From the NCBI RefSeq assembly GCF_000214705.1, contig NC_015573.1, positions 1,387,001 through 1,451,000 of the forward strand: a DNA stretch of 64,000 bases, written 5' to 3'. Below, in pieces: positions 18,778 to 26,413 of this stretch (within the stretch, counting starts at the first letter, position 1; every line of letters starts with the position of its first letter). Source of the DNA: Desulfofundulus kuznetsovii DSM 6115 (GTDB lineage Bacteria > Bacillota > Desulfotomaculia > Desulfotomaculales > Desulfovirgulaceae). Both the position numbers and the translations under genes were made by a program. The notes under the pieces are model-generated. The model saw only the letters and a list, made by a program, of their open reading frames with translations, searched no databases and was not told the DNA's origin.

Positions 18778-19059
18778 ATGGAAAAATTTATGAAATATAA
18801 AATAAAGCAAGTTGCCAAGATGTGTATATTAGAAGAAGGAAAAATTTGTGATAACTGTTGTGATTGTTTTGTTTGCGAGCTGAACCCGGATAAGATCTGT
18901 GATAATTGTGCAAATTGTTTAAAACTGGTTGATCATTTCATTAAAAAGCAACCTCATAAAGAAGAAATCCACACATTGGAAAAAGTATCAAAGGTATCGA
19001 TAAAGCGCCACTCTGTGAAGAGCAATGGTCATTATCGGAATCGAAAAAGGTTAGATTAA
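18778..19059 (+). CDS. Small cysteine-cluster protein with duplicated ICDNC motif
   Basis: A 93-residue protein with an N-terminal repeat: KICDNCCDCFVCELNPD followed 16 residues later by KICDNCANCL. Nine cysteines fall within about 35 residues, which suggests binding of Zn or an Fe-S cluster. The C-terminal 40 residues are basic and probably flexible. Similar Cys-rich small proteins occur in other Peptococcaceae, but I know of no function. It is more AT-rich than its neighbours. The ribosome site (ACAGGATGG) is modest. Confidence 0.6.
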   Translation: MEKFMKYKIKQVAKMCILEEGKICDNCCDCFVCELNPDKICDNCANCLKLVDHFIKKQPHKEEIHTLEKVSKVSIKRHSVKSNGHYRNRKRLD

Positions 19060-19164
19060 TTGTGTCCTGGGGTAAATAATATTAACAGCAATTTTTAGAC
19101 ATTTTTTAGCTTAGGCATTTTGAAACCATATTTAAAGTCCAAATGTATATTGGGAGGAGCTTTA

Positions 19165-19494
19165 TTGAATCACAAACTAGTTCCTATAATAAGTATTATG
19201 TCAACCGGCCCCGGAAACTCCTGCCACTTCGTTGCGCTCCGGGCCGGACGGCTGGGGCGGCCCCATTCGGGCGGCACCGGCGGCCGGGGTACCGGGTGCC
19301 GTTATCCTCGGGCCGCCTTTACCGTTGCCCGGTTCTTCGCAATTCGCTCCGCGCCTTGCTGTGAGCCCTCCACGAAGCCCCGGGTAGCCGTGTCCGCAAC
19401 CTGTTCCGGACATACCCGTGATCCGGGCGCCCGTTCCCGTCGGCTCCCTTGCCGGGGAGTTTCTCTGTATCTCCTTTCCGGAAAACCTTTGAAA
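19165..19494 (+). other. GC-rich block inserted behind a start-like sequence
   Basis: A ribosome site GGGAGGAG and TTG (19165) open an AT-rich frame of twelve codons (MNHKLVPIISIM). From about 19203 to 19494 base composition jumps to very GC-rich with many CCGG pieces, then returns to AT-rich. The frame stays open to 19500, but the encoded Arg/Gly/Cys-rich peptide has no protein-like pattern. I read this as a noncoding GC-rich element disrupting or following a tiny gene. The rest of the 19060-19596 gap shows nothing else. Confidence 0.4.
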
Positions 19495-19596
19495 TGTTAA
19501 TCATGCTTAAATATAATAATCGTTGAAGGGTTATTTAGGTGGTTTTTAGCAGTTTTGAGTGAACAATAGCTATCATTAAGCGGGAGGTTCAATTTT

Positions 19597-19929
19597 ATGA
19601 TGCGTACTGCTGTGCTAGGTTTTCTTATTTTCTTTACTATCATCCTGACCGGTTGTTCCCGGGATGCCGGTGAGGCCAACCGTGCCCAGTTCCCTGGTGT
19701 ACCCGACGGGCAGGCCCAGCGCTTTAAGATTATTTATGAGCATTCCGAAACTAGAAATTTGGGTGGTTTTACCGTTCTGCGGGACAATGCCACTGGTTAC
19801 GAATATCTGATCATTACCGGATTGAACGGTGCCCCTACCGTGGTTCCCCTGCAAAAGCCGGGTGTAACATCTCAGCCCAGTGGGCAGACTACATCTCTAG
19901 AACCAGGTCTTTTAAGCACCGCCCGTTAA
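19597..19929 (+). CDS. Putative lipoprotein with DUF6440-like domain
   Basis: A 110-residue protein with a lipobox-type leader (FFTIILTGCSRD, Cys near residue 20). Residues about 42-87 resemble DUF6440: FKIIYEHSETRNLGGFTVL, then TGYEYLIITGLNGAPTVVPL. Function of that family is unknown. It ends in a Ser/Thr-rich tail. GGGAGG lies nine bases before tandem ATG codons at 19597 and 19600. Confidence 0.7.
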   Translation: MMRTAVLGFLIFFTIILTGCSRDAGEANRAQFPGVPDGQAQRFKIIYEHSETRNLGGFTVLRDNATGYEYLIITGLNGAPTVVPLQKPGVTSQPSGQTTSLEPGLLSTAR

Positions 19930-19954
19930 ACCACATGAATACTTTAATAACAAT

Positions 19955-20503
19955 TTACTTTCCCAATCTAGTTCCTTTAGATGGAAAAATCCCTCCATGG
20001 ATCAGCCGGGCGTCAGACACATTAAAAAATGTATTGGGATCAAGCTTGTTCAGAATAGACAGTGCCCGCTGCAGGTCGCGCCGTTTAAGAAGTACGAACA
20101 ATACTGTCCTCACCCCGCACTGACCCTGGCACTCCACACTGGTAACACCAAAGCCCTCCTGGCGCAACCTTTCGATAAACTGCGAGGCCAGTTGTGGTGC
20201 CGGGAATACCTGCAGTGACAGGTAGCCCAGGGCAAGTCTGCCTTCAATAAGGCTGCCGATGTAGTTTCCCGTTGCAAAACCGCCGGCATATGCTATTACT
20301 TTAACGGGGTCGTTTAAACCTCCGGCCAGTACTTGATTAAGAGCCAGTATGAACACGGAAACCTCAAGAAAACCAACTACAGCTGCCAGCAACCGTTTGT
20401 CCCGCATCAGCATCAATACTCTGATTACGTCCAGGGACATGTCTACTACCCGGGCAAAGAAAATAAACAGGTAACCTCCTATCAGCGGCAACCATGTTTC
20501 CAA
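19955..20503 (-). CDS. UPF0316 membrane protein (DUF5698/DUF2179)
   Basis: A 182-residue protein with three N-terminal membrane helices (LPLIGGYLFIFFARVVDMSL, RLLAAVVGFLEVSVFILAL, VIAYAGGFATGNYIG) and a C-terminal soluble DUF2179-type domain (LRQEGFGVTSVECQG...LLKRRDLQRALSIL). This is the UPF0316 / YebE-like pattern. TTG at 20503 lies seven bases after GGGGGG and gives the usual family N-terminus; an ATG at 20539 would add 12 residues. Function unknown. Confidence 0.82.
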   Translation of the reverse strand: METWLPLIGGYLFIFFARVVDMSLDVIRVLMLMRDKRLLAAVVGFLEVSVFILALNQVLAGGLNDPVKVIAYAGGFATGNYIGSLIEGRLALGYLSLQVFPAPQLASQFIERLRQEGFGVTSVECQGQCGVRTVLFVLLKRRDLQRALSILNKLDPNTFFNVSDARLIHGGIFPSKGTRLGK

Positions 20504-20562
20504 TCCTCTTCCCCCCAAAAATAAAACCTGCGTGAGCATTTTCGATATTACTACATCGAGCT

Positions 20563-21729
20563 TTAGATCGAACTACTTATAAGTTGATTATGCTTTATAT
20601 CCAGGAGGGCATGGTACTCGGCAACTAAATTTAAGGCTGACTGGCGGGAAGAAAGCAGTTGGGCGTTGCTTTTTGCCCGGGCGGCCATTTTTTGACGCAG
20701 GTTGTCATCTGTGACGAGTTCTTTTATTTTTGCTACAAACAGGTCCTTATTTTCCGGAATCAGAAAACCATCTTCTCCGTCTCTGACCATTTCACTTGTA
20801 CCAAAAGCTTTAACGGCCACCACCGGAAGTCCGGCTGCCTTTGCTTCAGCCAGCACCAGCCCCTGGGTTTCGGTTTTTGAGGCAAAAGCAAAGAGATCGG
20901 CCCCCTGATAACAGTTAATTACTTCCGTTCTATTTAACGTGCCGGTAAATATTACTTGCTGGTTTATGCCAAGGTGGACGGCCTGTCTTTTTAAATTGAC
21001 CTCTTCCGGACCCCCACCTACCAGAACCAGTTTTAAATTGGGGATTTCCCTGCAAAGTTCCGCAAAAGCGGATAACAAAAAGCCGATGTTCTTTTCCTGC
21101 CCCAGCCGTCCCACAAAAAGCAGGATCTTTTCTTCCGGTTTAATACCATGTTCCCGGCGCAACCAGTTTTTGTCCCCTTGAGTAAATTCCTCCATATTAA
21201 TACCTGTGGGTATGACTTTAATTTTTGTACGCACCCCCATTTTTTTTAAATGTTCCTCGATAATGGCGGTTGGTGTAATCACCAAATCGCACCTGTTGCA
21301 GAAGTCCCGGCAAAAGCGTTTGGTCAATTCCCGGGTAACACCCTGGGCGAAGGGTACGTAGTGGACATATTGATCATAAAGAGTGTGAAAGGTAAAAACC
21401 AGAGGGATGCCCAGTTTACGGGCATAGCGGGCACCAACTCGCCCGAGCAAAAAGGGTGAATGAACATGGATAATATCCGGTTTCCATTGGTTGATTGTGG
21501 GTTTCAGACGTAAAGAAAAGGGTACCGCCAGGGCAAAATCCCGGTTTGTCGGGGCCGGGAGGGAAGGAAAGCGAAAAACCCGCTTTTCTCTGGAGCAATT
21601 AGGGTAATTAGGGGCAAAGATATAGACATCATGTCCCAGTTTGGTGAGCTCAGCAGTAAAAGTATCTATGGACCGCACCACACCGCTGGTGTATGGACGG
21701 TAGCTATCGGTAAAAACACCGATTTTCAA
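20563..21729 (-). CDS. Family 4 glycosyltransferase, diacylglycerol glucosyltransferase-like
   Basis: A 388-residue GT-B enzyme. The N-terminus MKIGVFTDSYRPYTSGVVRSI and DIIHVHSPFLLG are typical of the MgdA / alMGS group that adds glucose to diacylglycerol. The C-terminal nucleotide-sugar site shows VGRLGQEKN and the EX7E-type region ETQGLVLAEAKAAGLPVVA. It probably acts at the inner membrane face. TTG 21729 fits family starts; ATG 21768 would add 13 residues. Phosphatidylinositol-type GT4 is the alternative. Confidence 0.8.
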   Translation of the reverse strand: MKIGVFTDSYRPYTSGVVRSIDTFTAELTKLGHDVYIFAPNYPNCSREKRVFRFPSLPAPTNRDFALAVPFSLRLKPTINQWKPDIIHVHSPFLLGRVGARYARKLGIPLVFTFHTLYDQYVHYVPFAQGVTRELTKRFCRDFCNRCDLVITPTAIIEEHLKKMGVRTKIKVIPTGINMEEFTQGDKNWLRREHGIKPEEKILLFVGRLGQEKNIGFLLSAFAELCREIPNLKLVLVGGGPEEVNLKRQAVHLGINQQVIFTGTLNRTEVINCYQGADLFAFASKTETQGLVLAEAKAAGLPVVAVKAFGTSEMVRDGEDGFLIPENKDLFVAKIKELVTDDNLRQKMAARAKSNAQLLSSRQSALNLVAEYHALLDIKHNQLISSSI

Positions 21730-21822
21730 GAACCCCACGCCCCTTTTTGACAGTTTTCCTGCTGCCATTATATTACCATTATATCGCTATCGCCTTTGGG
21801 CTCCAAGTCTTTCGTTGATAAC

Positions 21823-22284
21823 TTAATGGGCGTTGATTTCTTTCTCCCAGCGGTAATTGGCAGAAACTATACGCCATCCCGATGAAGTTTTATGTAAACT
21901 AAAATATCCCGTTCCCTTTTGGATTTGGCCGGTGACGAGATCGGTGTTCACTAGGCTTGCACTTAAGAGTGCATTTTCTGATGTCAGGTACTTAAGGGAA
22001 ACATCGGCAACAGTGGCCCGGCAATACCAGTCGGTGGGCCGGGCGATAAAATCCCACGCCCGCTCACTTACCTCGGATAACATGGGCTCGGCGTAATATC
22101 TTCCCAGCTTTTCCTTAACTTCATTCCGGTTTCGTGCTTGCCACCAGGAATCGTCCTCTACCGCCCCTTTAATGATCGCATATATCTCATGTTGAGTTTT
22201 TATGGTGGTGTTGGCGGCCGGGTGGCTCCCTTTTGCCAGCAGCAAAAAAAACAGGGCCATAATGATAACATGCCAGAATTTCAT
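21823..22284 (-). CDS. Secreted or membrane-anchored hypothetical protein
   Basis: A 153-residue protein starting with a basic-hydrophobic leader (KFWHVIIMALFFLLLAKG), followed by a mixed domain ending SGWRIVSANYRWEKE. That end resembles NTF2-like or DUF4829-type extracellular domains, but I cannot assign a family. ATG 22284 follows GGGGAGGGGAAAAGAA; upstream codons to 22362 are unlikely. Confidence 0.65.
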   Translation of the reverse strand: MKFWHVIIMALFFLLLAKGSHPAANTTIKTQHEIYAIIKGAVEDDSWWQARNRNEVKEKLGRYYAEPMLSEVSERAWDFIARPTDWYCRATVADVSLKYLTSENALLSASLVNTDLVTGQIQKGTGYFSLHKTSSGWRIVSANYRWEKEINAH

Positions 22285-22394
22285 TTCTTTTCCCCTCCCC
22301 CACGTCCTCATTGGAATAGTATACGACTTGAAGGTAAATACATCCTTGTTAAATAATGGCATTATGTGGGAGAAGGGAAAAATTTTTTAGAGTC

Positions 22395-22420
22395 ATAAAA
22401 AAGTTGCCCCAAGGCAACTT
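22395..22420 (-). terminator. Terminator of the radical SAM - pfkA gene cluster
   Basis: AAGTTGCC and GGCAACTT pair perfectly around CCAA (22401-22420). Read on the minus strand it is followed by TTTTTTAT, 40 bases past the end of the radical SAM gene. Confidence 0.88.
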
Positions 22421-22441
22421 CTATAACGGAAAAATTTTAAA

Positions 22442-23317
22442 TTATAAACCCCGGGCATAATCCGGACGCAGGGAAACGCTGCCGGGTTCCCTTAAAGCCT
22501 CTTCCAGTATCCCGATGAGCTTCTCCCGGTCCCTTTTGAGGGTGCCCCTTAAAGGCAGGTAGTTGGACGCATGATTGCAGCGGAAGATACAGTTATCCAC
22601 TTCCAGCCCTGCCAGCAACCACTTTAGCTCCTGCAAGGATTCCTGTGGGTTAAGCAGGGAAAACTTGCCTTCCTGCACTTGTCTGTAAAGGGGGGTATTC
22701 GGGACAACGATTAAGGTAAGAGCAGCCAGGTAGGTAGGGTTGATGGCGTTGATTACACTGGCGGTGGCCCGGGCATGTTCCCGGGAAAGTTCCTTCCCAC
22801 CCAGGCCCGTAATCACCGTTACTGATAGCTCGAAGCCGGCATCCAGGGCGCGCCGGCAGGCACGCACCATCTCCGCGGCATTAACCCCTTTGTGCATTTT
22901 TTTCAATACCAGGTCGCTGCCGCTTTCTACCCCCAGGTAGAGCAATTTCAGGCCCGCTTTCCGCAGTTCCCGCAGCTCTTCCGGTTCTTTCTTAAGGAGA
23001 TCCAGGGGCCCGGCATAACAGGACACCCGTTCCAGCTCGGGAAAGGTTTGATGAAGGTGTTGCAAAAGCCTTAAGAGCTCTTGGGTGTCCATGGTCAGGG
23101 CATTACCGTCTGCCAGGAAAATCCGCCGCACCTCAGGACAAAAACGGGCCGCTTCCTCGACGTCGGCCATGACTTCCACCAGGGTTCGGGGACGAAATTT
23201 CTTGCCCTTGTACATGCCGCAAAAGGCACAGGCATTGTGGGAACAGCCGAGGGTAACCTGTAAAATTAAACTGCTGGCTTCACTGGGTGGCCGGAAAAGG
23301 GGTGGTTCGTATTGCAT
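22442..23317 (-). CDS. Radical SAM protein, GCSxNxCxFCGMYK family
   Basis: A 291-residue radical SAM enzyme. The cluster motif is CSHNACAFCGMYKGKKFR (CX4CX2C with an Elp3-like context). LADGNALTM, LYLGVESGSD and VITGLGGKE follow at the usual barrel positions. The substrate is unknown; members are often listed as coproporphyrinogen-oxidase-like, but HemN hallmarks are absent. It lies 16 bases downstream of the ComFB-like gene and probably shares a transcript. Confidence 0.8.
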   Translation of the reverse strand: MQYEPPLFRPPSEASSLILQVTLGCSHNACAFCGMYKGKKFRPRTLVEVMADVEEAARFCPEVRRIFLADGNALTMDTQELLRLLQHLHQTFPELERVSCYAGPLDLLKKEPEELRELRKAGLKLLYLGVESGSDLVLKKMHKGVNAAEMVRACRRALDAGFELSVTVITGLGGKELSREHARATASVINAINPTYLAALTLIVVPNTPLYRQVQEGKFSLLNPQESLQELKWLLAGLEVDNCIFRCNHASNYLPLRGTLKRDREKLIGILEEALREPGSVSLRPDYARGL

Positions 23318-23333
23318 CCTTTTCCCCTCCTGC

Positions 23334-23621
23334 TCATGGCCGGGATTTGTCGTGCCTGGGGTTGGCTGCCACTTGCTTGATAGCGTTGGTAATGGCCGCG
23401 ATTACCTGTGCCTTCCCGCCTATCTGGTCAAAATTTACTTTAGTATAAATGGTACCTTCATCGGATACCACGTAGTGAGGGGGTAATTGATTTAAAGCAA
23501 GAGCCATAATATCTTCCTGGCAACGGGTGCAGGTACAGGTTCTGGGGTTATTTTTGACGTATTCTTTCAATACCTCTGGCAAAAAGCGCTGCACGGCCAC
23601 TTCAGTGTAATTGTGGATCAC
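23334..23621 (-). CDS. Late competence protein ComFB-like
   Basis: A 95-residue protein matching ComFB: IHNYTEVAVQRFLPEVLKEY, then the four-Cys-like group RTCTCTRCQEDIMALALN and LPPHYVVSDEGTIYTKV. In several bacteria ComFB domains bind cyclic dinucleotides; in Bacillus the protein is dispensable for competence. GTG start with AAAGGAGTGA upstream. Confidence 0.82.
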   Translation of the reverse strand: MIHNYTEVAVQRFLPEVLKEYVKNNPRTCTCTRCQEDIMALALNQLPPHYVVSDEGTIYTKVNFDQIGGKAQVIAAITNAIKQVAANPRHDKSRP

Positions 23622-23648
23622 TTAAAGGTCACTCCTTTCTCCTGCCCC

Positions 23649-24119
23649 CTATAAGCGCAGGGTAGCGATTAGCCGCTTGGGATGCAGCAACAGGTCCAGG
23701 CCCTGGCAGATGTCCGTGACCACCACGTCGGCAGCCAGAAGGGCCTGTACTGAGGCGCCTTCCGGTCCCAGAACAACGATGCCCAGGGCGGCGTTTTTTA
23801 GCATCAGAGTGTCGTTGGTCCCGTTGCCAACGGCTGCCGTATTTTGTGGGCCCAATTTTTCAATAAATTTTAGTTTTTGACTGCCCCCTTTTCCCGGCTT
23901 CAGGACGTGTACGTAGCCTTTGATATTGCGGCAGGCCTTTTCCCCCGTCCCAAAGGTGTCGGCCGTAAGCACGTGGATCACTAGTTTTTCGGCAAGGGTA
24001 TTTAACCTTTCCTCTACTCCTGGAAGCAGGTTGCCGTCTCTGGCCATGGTGCCGTTAAAATCCAGAACCAGGTGTTGCAGCTGCAGTAACCCCCGCTCCG
24101 GTATATCCACGGTGAGCAA
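23649..24119 (-). CDS. HAD-superfamily hydrolase, soluble P-type ATPase domain-like
   Basis: A 156-residue HAD protein. Motif I reads LDFNGTMARDG (nucleophile Asp, with Asn where most HAD hydrolases have a second Asp), motif II is VLTADTFG, motif III has KPGKGGSQK and motif IV is VGNGTNDTLMLKNA. The DFNGT and GNGxND pattern matches small proteins related to the P-domain of cation ATPases (COG4087). Substrate unknown. Confidence 0.78.
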   Translation of the reverse strand: MLTVDIPERGLLQLQHLVLDFNGTMARDGNLLPGVEERLNTLAEKLVIHVLTADTFGTGEKACRNIKGYVHVLKPGKGGSQKLKFIEKLGPQNTAAVGNGTNDTLMLKNAALGIVVLGPEGASVQALLAADVVVTDICQGLDLLLHPKRLIATLRL

Positions 24120-24156
24120 TACTATCCCTCCCTGCCAAATAGTTTTTCAGTACAAC

Positions 24157-25257
24157 TTAATCTCCCAGACAAATCCCCAGTTGCCTTGCCGAGAGCAGCA
24201 GATCGCTTTCTAGGGGTACGGCGCGGATTTGCCCTGTAGCTTCCGTGAGGGGTACGGCGTCAATGCTAGTGCCCCGGAGGCAGACCATGTGTCCGAAACG
24301 CCCTTCCACAACCAACCGGACTGCCCCCGTGCCGTAGCGTGTAGCCAGAATGCGGTCAAAGGCTGTAGGGGAACCCCCCCTTTGCAGGTGTCCCAGTATA
24401 GTAACCCTGGTTTCTTTTCCGGTGGCTTCCTCCACCTGTTGAGCCACCACATGGCCTATGCCACCCAAACGGATGGGATCGAAGCTATCCTCCACCCTTT
24501 TTTGAACCACTAATTCTCCGTCTACTGGTTTAGCCCCTTCGGCCACCACGATGATGCTGAACTTTTTACCCTGTACTTCCCGCTGGTTGATCATATCGAT
24601 GACCTTCTCAATGCGATAGGGAATTTCAGGAATCAAGATCACGTCAGCCCCACCGGCCACCCCGGCAGCCAGGGCTATCCAACCGGCGTAACGCCCCATT
24701 ACCTCCAGAACCATAACCCGGTGGTGGGATTCCGCCGTAGTGTGTAGCTTGTCCAGAGCTTCGGTGGCGGTGGTGAGGGCAGTGTCAAAACCGAAAGTTT
24801 GATCCGTGGCCAGTAAATCGTTGTCAATGGTCTTAGGAACTCCAACCACAGCCAATCCTTTAGCGTACAGCTCTTTAGCAATGGCCAGGCTGCCATCTCC
24901 ACCGATAACGATCAGGGCATCAACCCCGTGGATACTGATATTTTCAAAAATACGATCGCTTACGTCTACAAAAACCTTTTTCCCGCCCTTAACCACTGGA
25001 TAATGAAAGGGATTATCACGGTTGGTGGTACCGAGAATAGTTCCGCCCCGGGGCAGGATACCCACTACATCCTTTTCCGTAAGCTCCCGGGCCTGGTTCT
25101 TAATCAATCCCCCAAAACCGTTTAAAAAGCCAATTACCGAAAGTCCATATTCCCTGATAGCTACTTTTACCACCGCCCTGATGACGGCGTTTAGTCCGGG
25201 AGCGTCGCCTCCGCCGGTTAATACACCAATGCGTTTAATTTTAGTCGGAGCAGCCAT
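24157..25257 (-). CDS. pfkA: 6-phosphofructokinase, mixed-type
   Basis: A 366-residue phosphofructokinase that phosphorylates fructose 6-phosphate. GVLTGGGDAPGLNAVIR is the N-terminal loop. VIGGDGS has the Gly typical of ATP use, whereas VPKTIDNDL has the Lys typical of PPi-type and group III enzymes. This combination is the so-called mixed-substrate class. ATG 25257 follows GGGGGTTTGAGC; upstream codons to 25296 are less likely. Phosphoryl donor cannot be settled from sequence alone. Confidence 0.9.
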   Translation of the reverse strand: MAAPTKIKRIGVLTGGGDAPGLNAVIRAVVKVAIREYGLSVIGFLNGFGGLIKNQARELTEKDVVGILPRGGTILGTTNRDNPFHYPVVKGGKKVFVDVSDRIFENISIHGVDALIVIGGDGSLAIAKELYAKGLAVVGVPKTIDNDLLATDQTFGFDTALTTATEALDKLHTTAESHHRVMVLEVMGRYAGWIALAAGVAGGADVILIPEIPYRIEKVIDMINQREVQGKKFSIIVVAEGAKPVDGELVVQKRVEDSFDPIRLGGIGHVVAQQVEEATGKETRVTILGHLQRGGSPTAFDRILATRYGTGAVRLVVEGRFGHMVCLRGTSIDAVPLTEATGQIRAVPLESDLLLSARQLGICLGD

Positions 25258-25340
25258 GCTCAAACCCCCTTGTGAGTTTAACCTAATTTTACGCAAAAAA
25301 CATTAATAGTTTTTCCCATGCCTTTTGATCCTGTTTACTC

Positions 25341-26114
25341 TCAAATGGCGCTGTATTTTTCTAAGAATCGTTTTATTGCTGCGTTTAGCTCCCCTGGTTG
25401 TTCCAGCATCATCATATGACCGGCTCCGTGAATAATCTCCAAATGGGCCCGGGGCAGTTTCTGTTGCAGGTACTGGCCGTACTTGACCGGCGTGAGCAGG
25501 TCCTGGTCGGCGGCAATAACCAGGGCGGGAACTTCGATAAAAGGCAGGACATCCATCAAGTCAAAGCCGTTACAGGCCGTAAAGTCGGCCAGGTATACCG
25601 AAGGTGAAACAGATTCCATTTCCCTGCGGGCAGCTTCCAGCAGGGCCGGGGGCGCGTTTTTGCCGTAAGCCAGTTGGATCAGCTCAGCATAGTATTCCCC
25701 CCTTTGGAAGGTCTCCAGCAAAGTCGGTAGCACTCGCAGGCGGGCACCAGTTCCAATCAAGACCATCCCGGCCAGTTTCTCTGGATAACAGCGGGCAAAA
25801 TCCAGGGTGATTGCCCCTCCCATAGAATGTCCGACCAGGAAAAATGGATGACCAATTAGTCTTTCCGCAAAAGCATAAACAAATTGGCGGTAAGCGGCAA
25901 TAGCATCGGATGCTTTTCCCTGCGACTGGCCGTGGCCGGGTAGATCCACGGCCAGCACCAGGTAGTCTTCTTTTAAACCGTTGAGTTGGTAAAGCCAGTG
26001 GTGGTGACTTCCCCCTGCTCCGTGGATAAAAAGGATGGTTTGCCTTGGTTCCTTGTTTTTGGGCATCCCAGCGGAATAATGATAATTGAGCCCTTCAAGG
26101 GTTATAAAAGGCAT
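25341..26114 (-). CDS. Alpha/beta hydrolase
   Basis: A 257-residue alpha/beta-hydrolase. FIHGAGGSHHHWLYQL supplies the oxyanion loop, VGHSMGGAI holds the nucleophile Ser, the acidic residue is in IAADQDLLTPV and the catalytic His in IHGAGHMMMLEQP. Lipase or esterase activity is likely; substrate unknown. ATG 26114 follows GGAGGGTTTCCTG. Confidence 0.85.
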   Translation of the reverse strand: MPFITLEGLNYHYSAGMPKNKEPRQTILFIHGAGGSHHHWLYQLNGLKEDYLVLAVDLPGHGQSQGKASDAIAAYRQFVYAFAERLIGHPFFLVGHSMGGAITLDFARCYPEKLAGMVLIGTGARLRVLPTLLETFQRGEYYAELIQLAYGKNAPPALLEAARREMESVSPSVYLADFTACNGFDLMDVLPFIEVPALVIAADQDLLTPVKYGQYLQQKLPRAHLEIIHGAGHMMMLEQPGELNAAIKRFLEKYSAI

Positions 26115-26197
26115 CAGGAAACCCTCCATGAAAAAATTACCGGTGTTAGTACCGGTAAAAGATCAAACACTTTAAGGTACACTGCTACTGCTAAAAT

Positions 26198-26353
26198 TCA
26201 GTGGTGCCCATGGGCATTGCAGCTATGGGTTGGCTTCTCTTCCACATCCTCATACTTTTTCCACATGCTGGTGAATGCAGAGCCAATCACCAGCATTATC
26301 AGCGTAGTGAAAAACCCGAAGACAACCCCCTGCCACCATTGTTCGAAAAACAT
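26198..26353 (-). CDS. Small single-span membrane protein with His/Cys tail
   Basis: A 51-residue frame, strongly supported by AGAGGAGGGGGAAA before the ATG at 26353. It has an amphipathic start (MFFEQWWQG), one membrane helix (VVFGFFTTLIMLVIGSAF) and a charged tail ending HSCNAHGHH, which could bind metal. It lies 60 bases after the UPF0182 gene on the same strand and may be cotranscribed. No family recognised. Confidence 0.6.
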   Translation of the reverse strand: MFFEQWWQGVVFGFFTTLIMLVIGSAFTSMWKKYEDVEEKPTHSCNAHGHH

Positions 26354-26413
26354 TTTCCCCCTCCTCTTTACCCCGGGTACTTTTTGACGGTACGTTATTT
26401 CCGGGGTTTCTTA

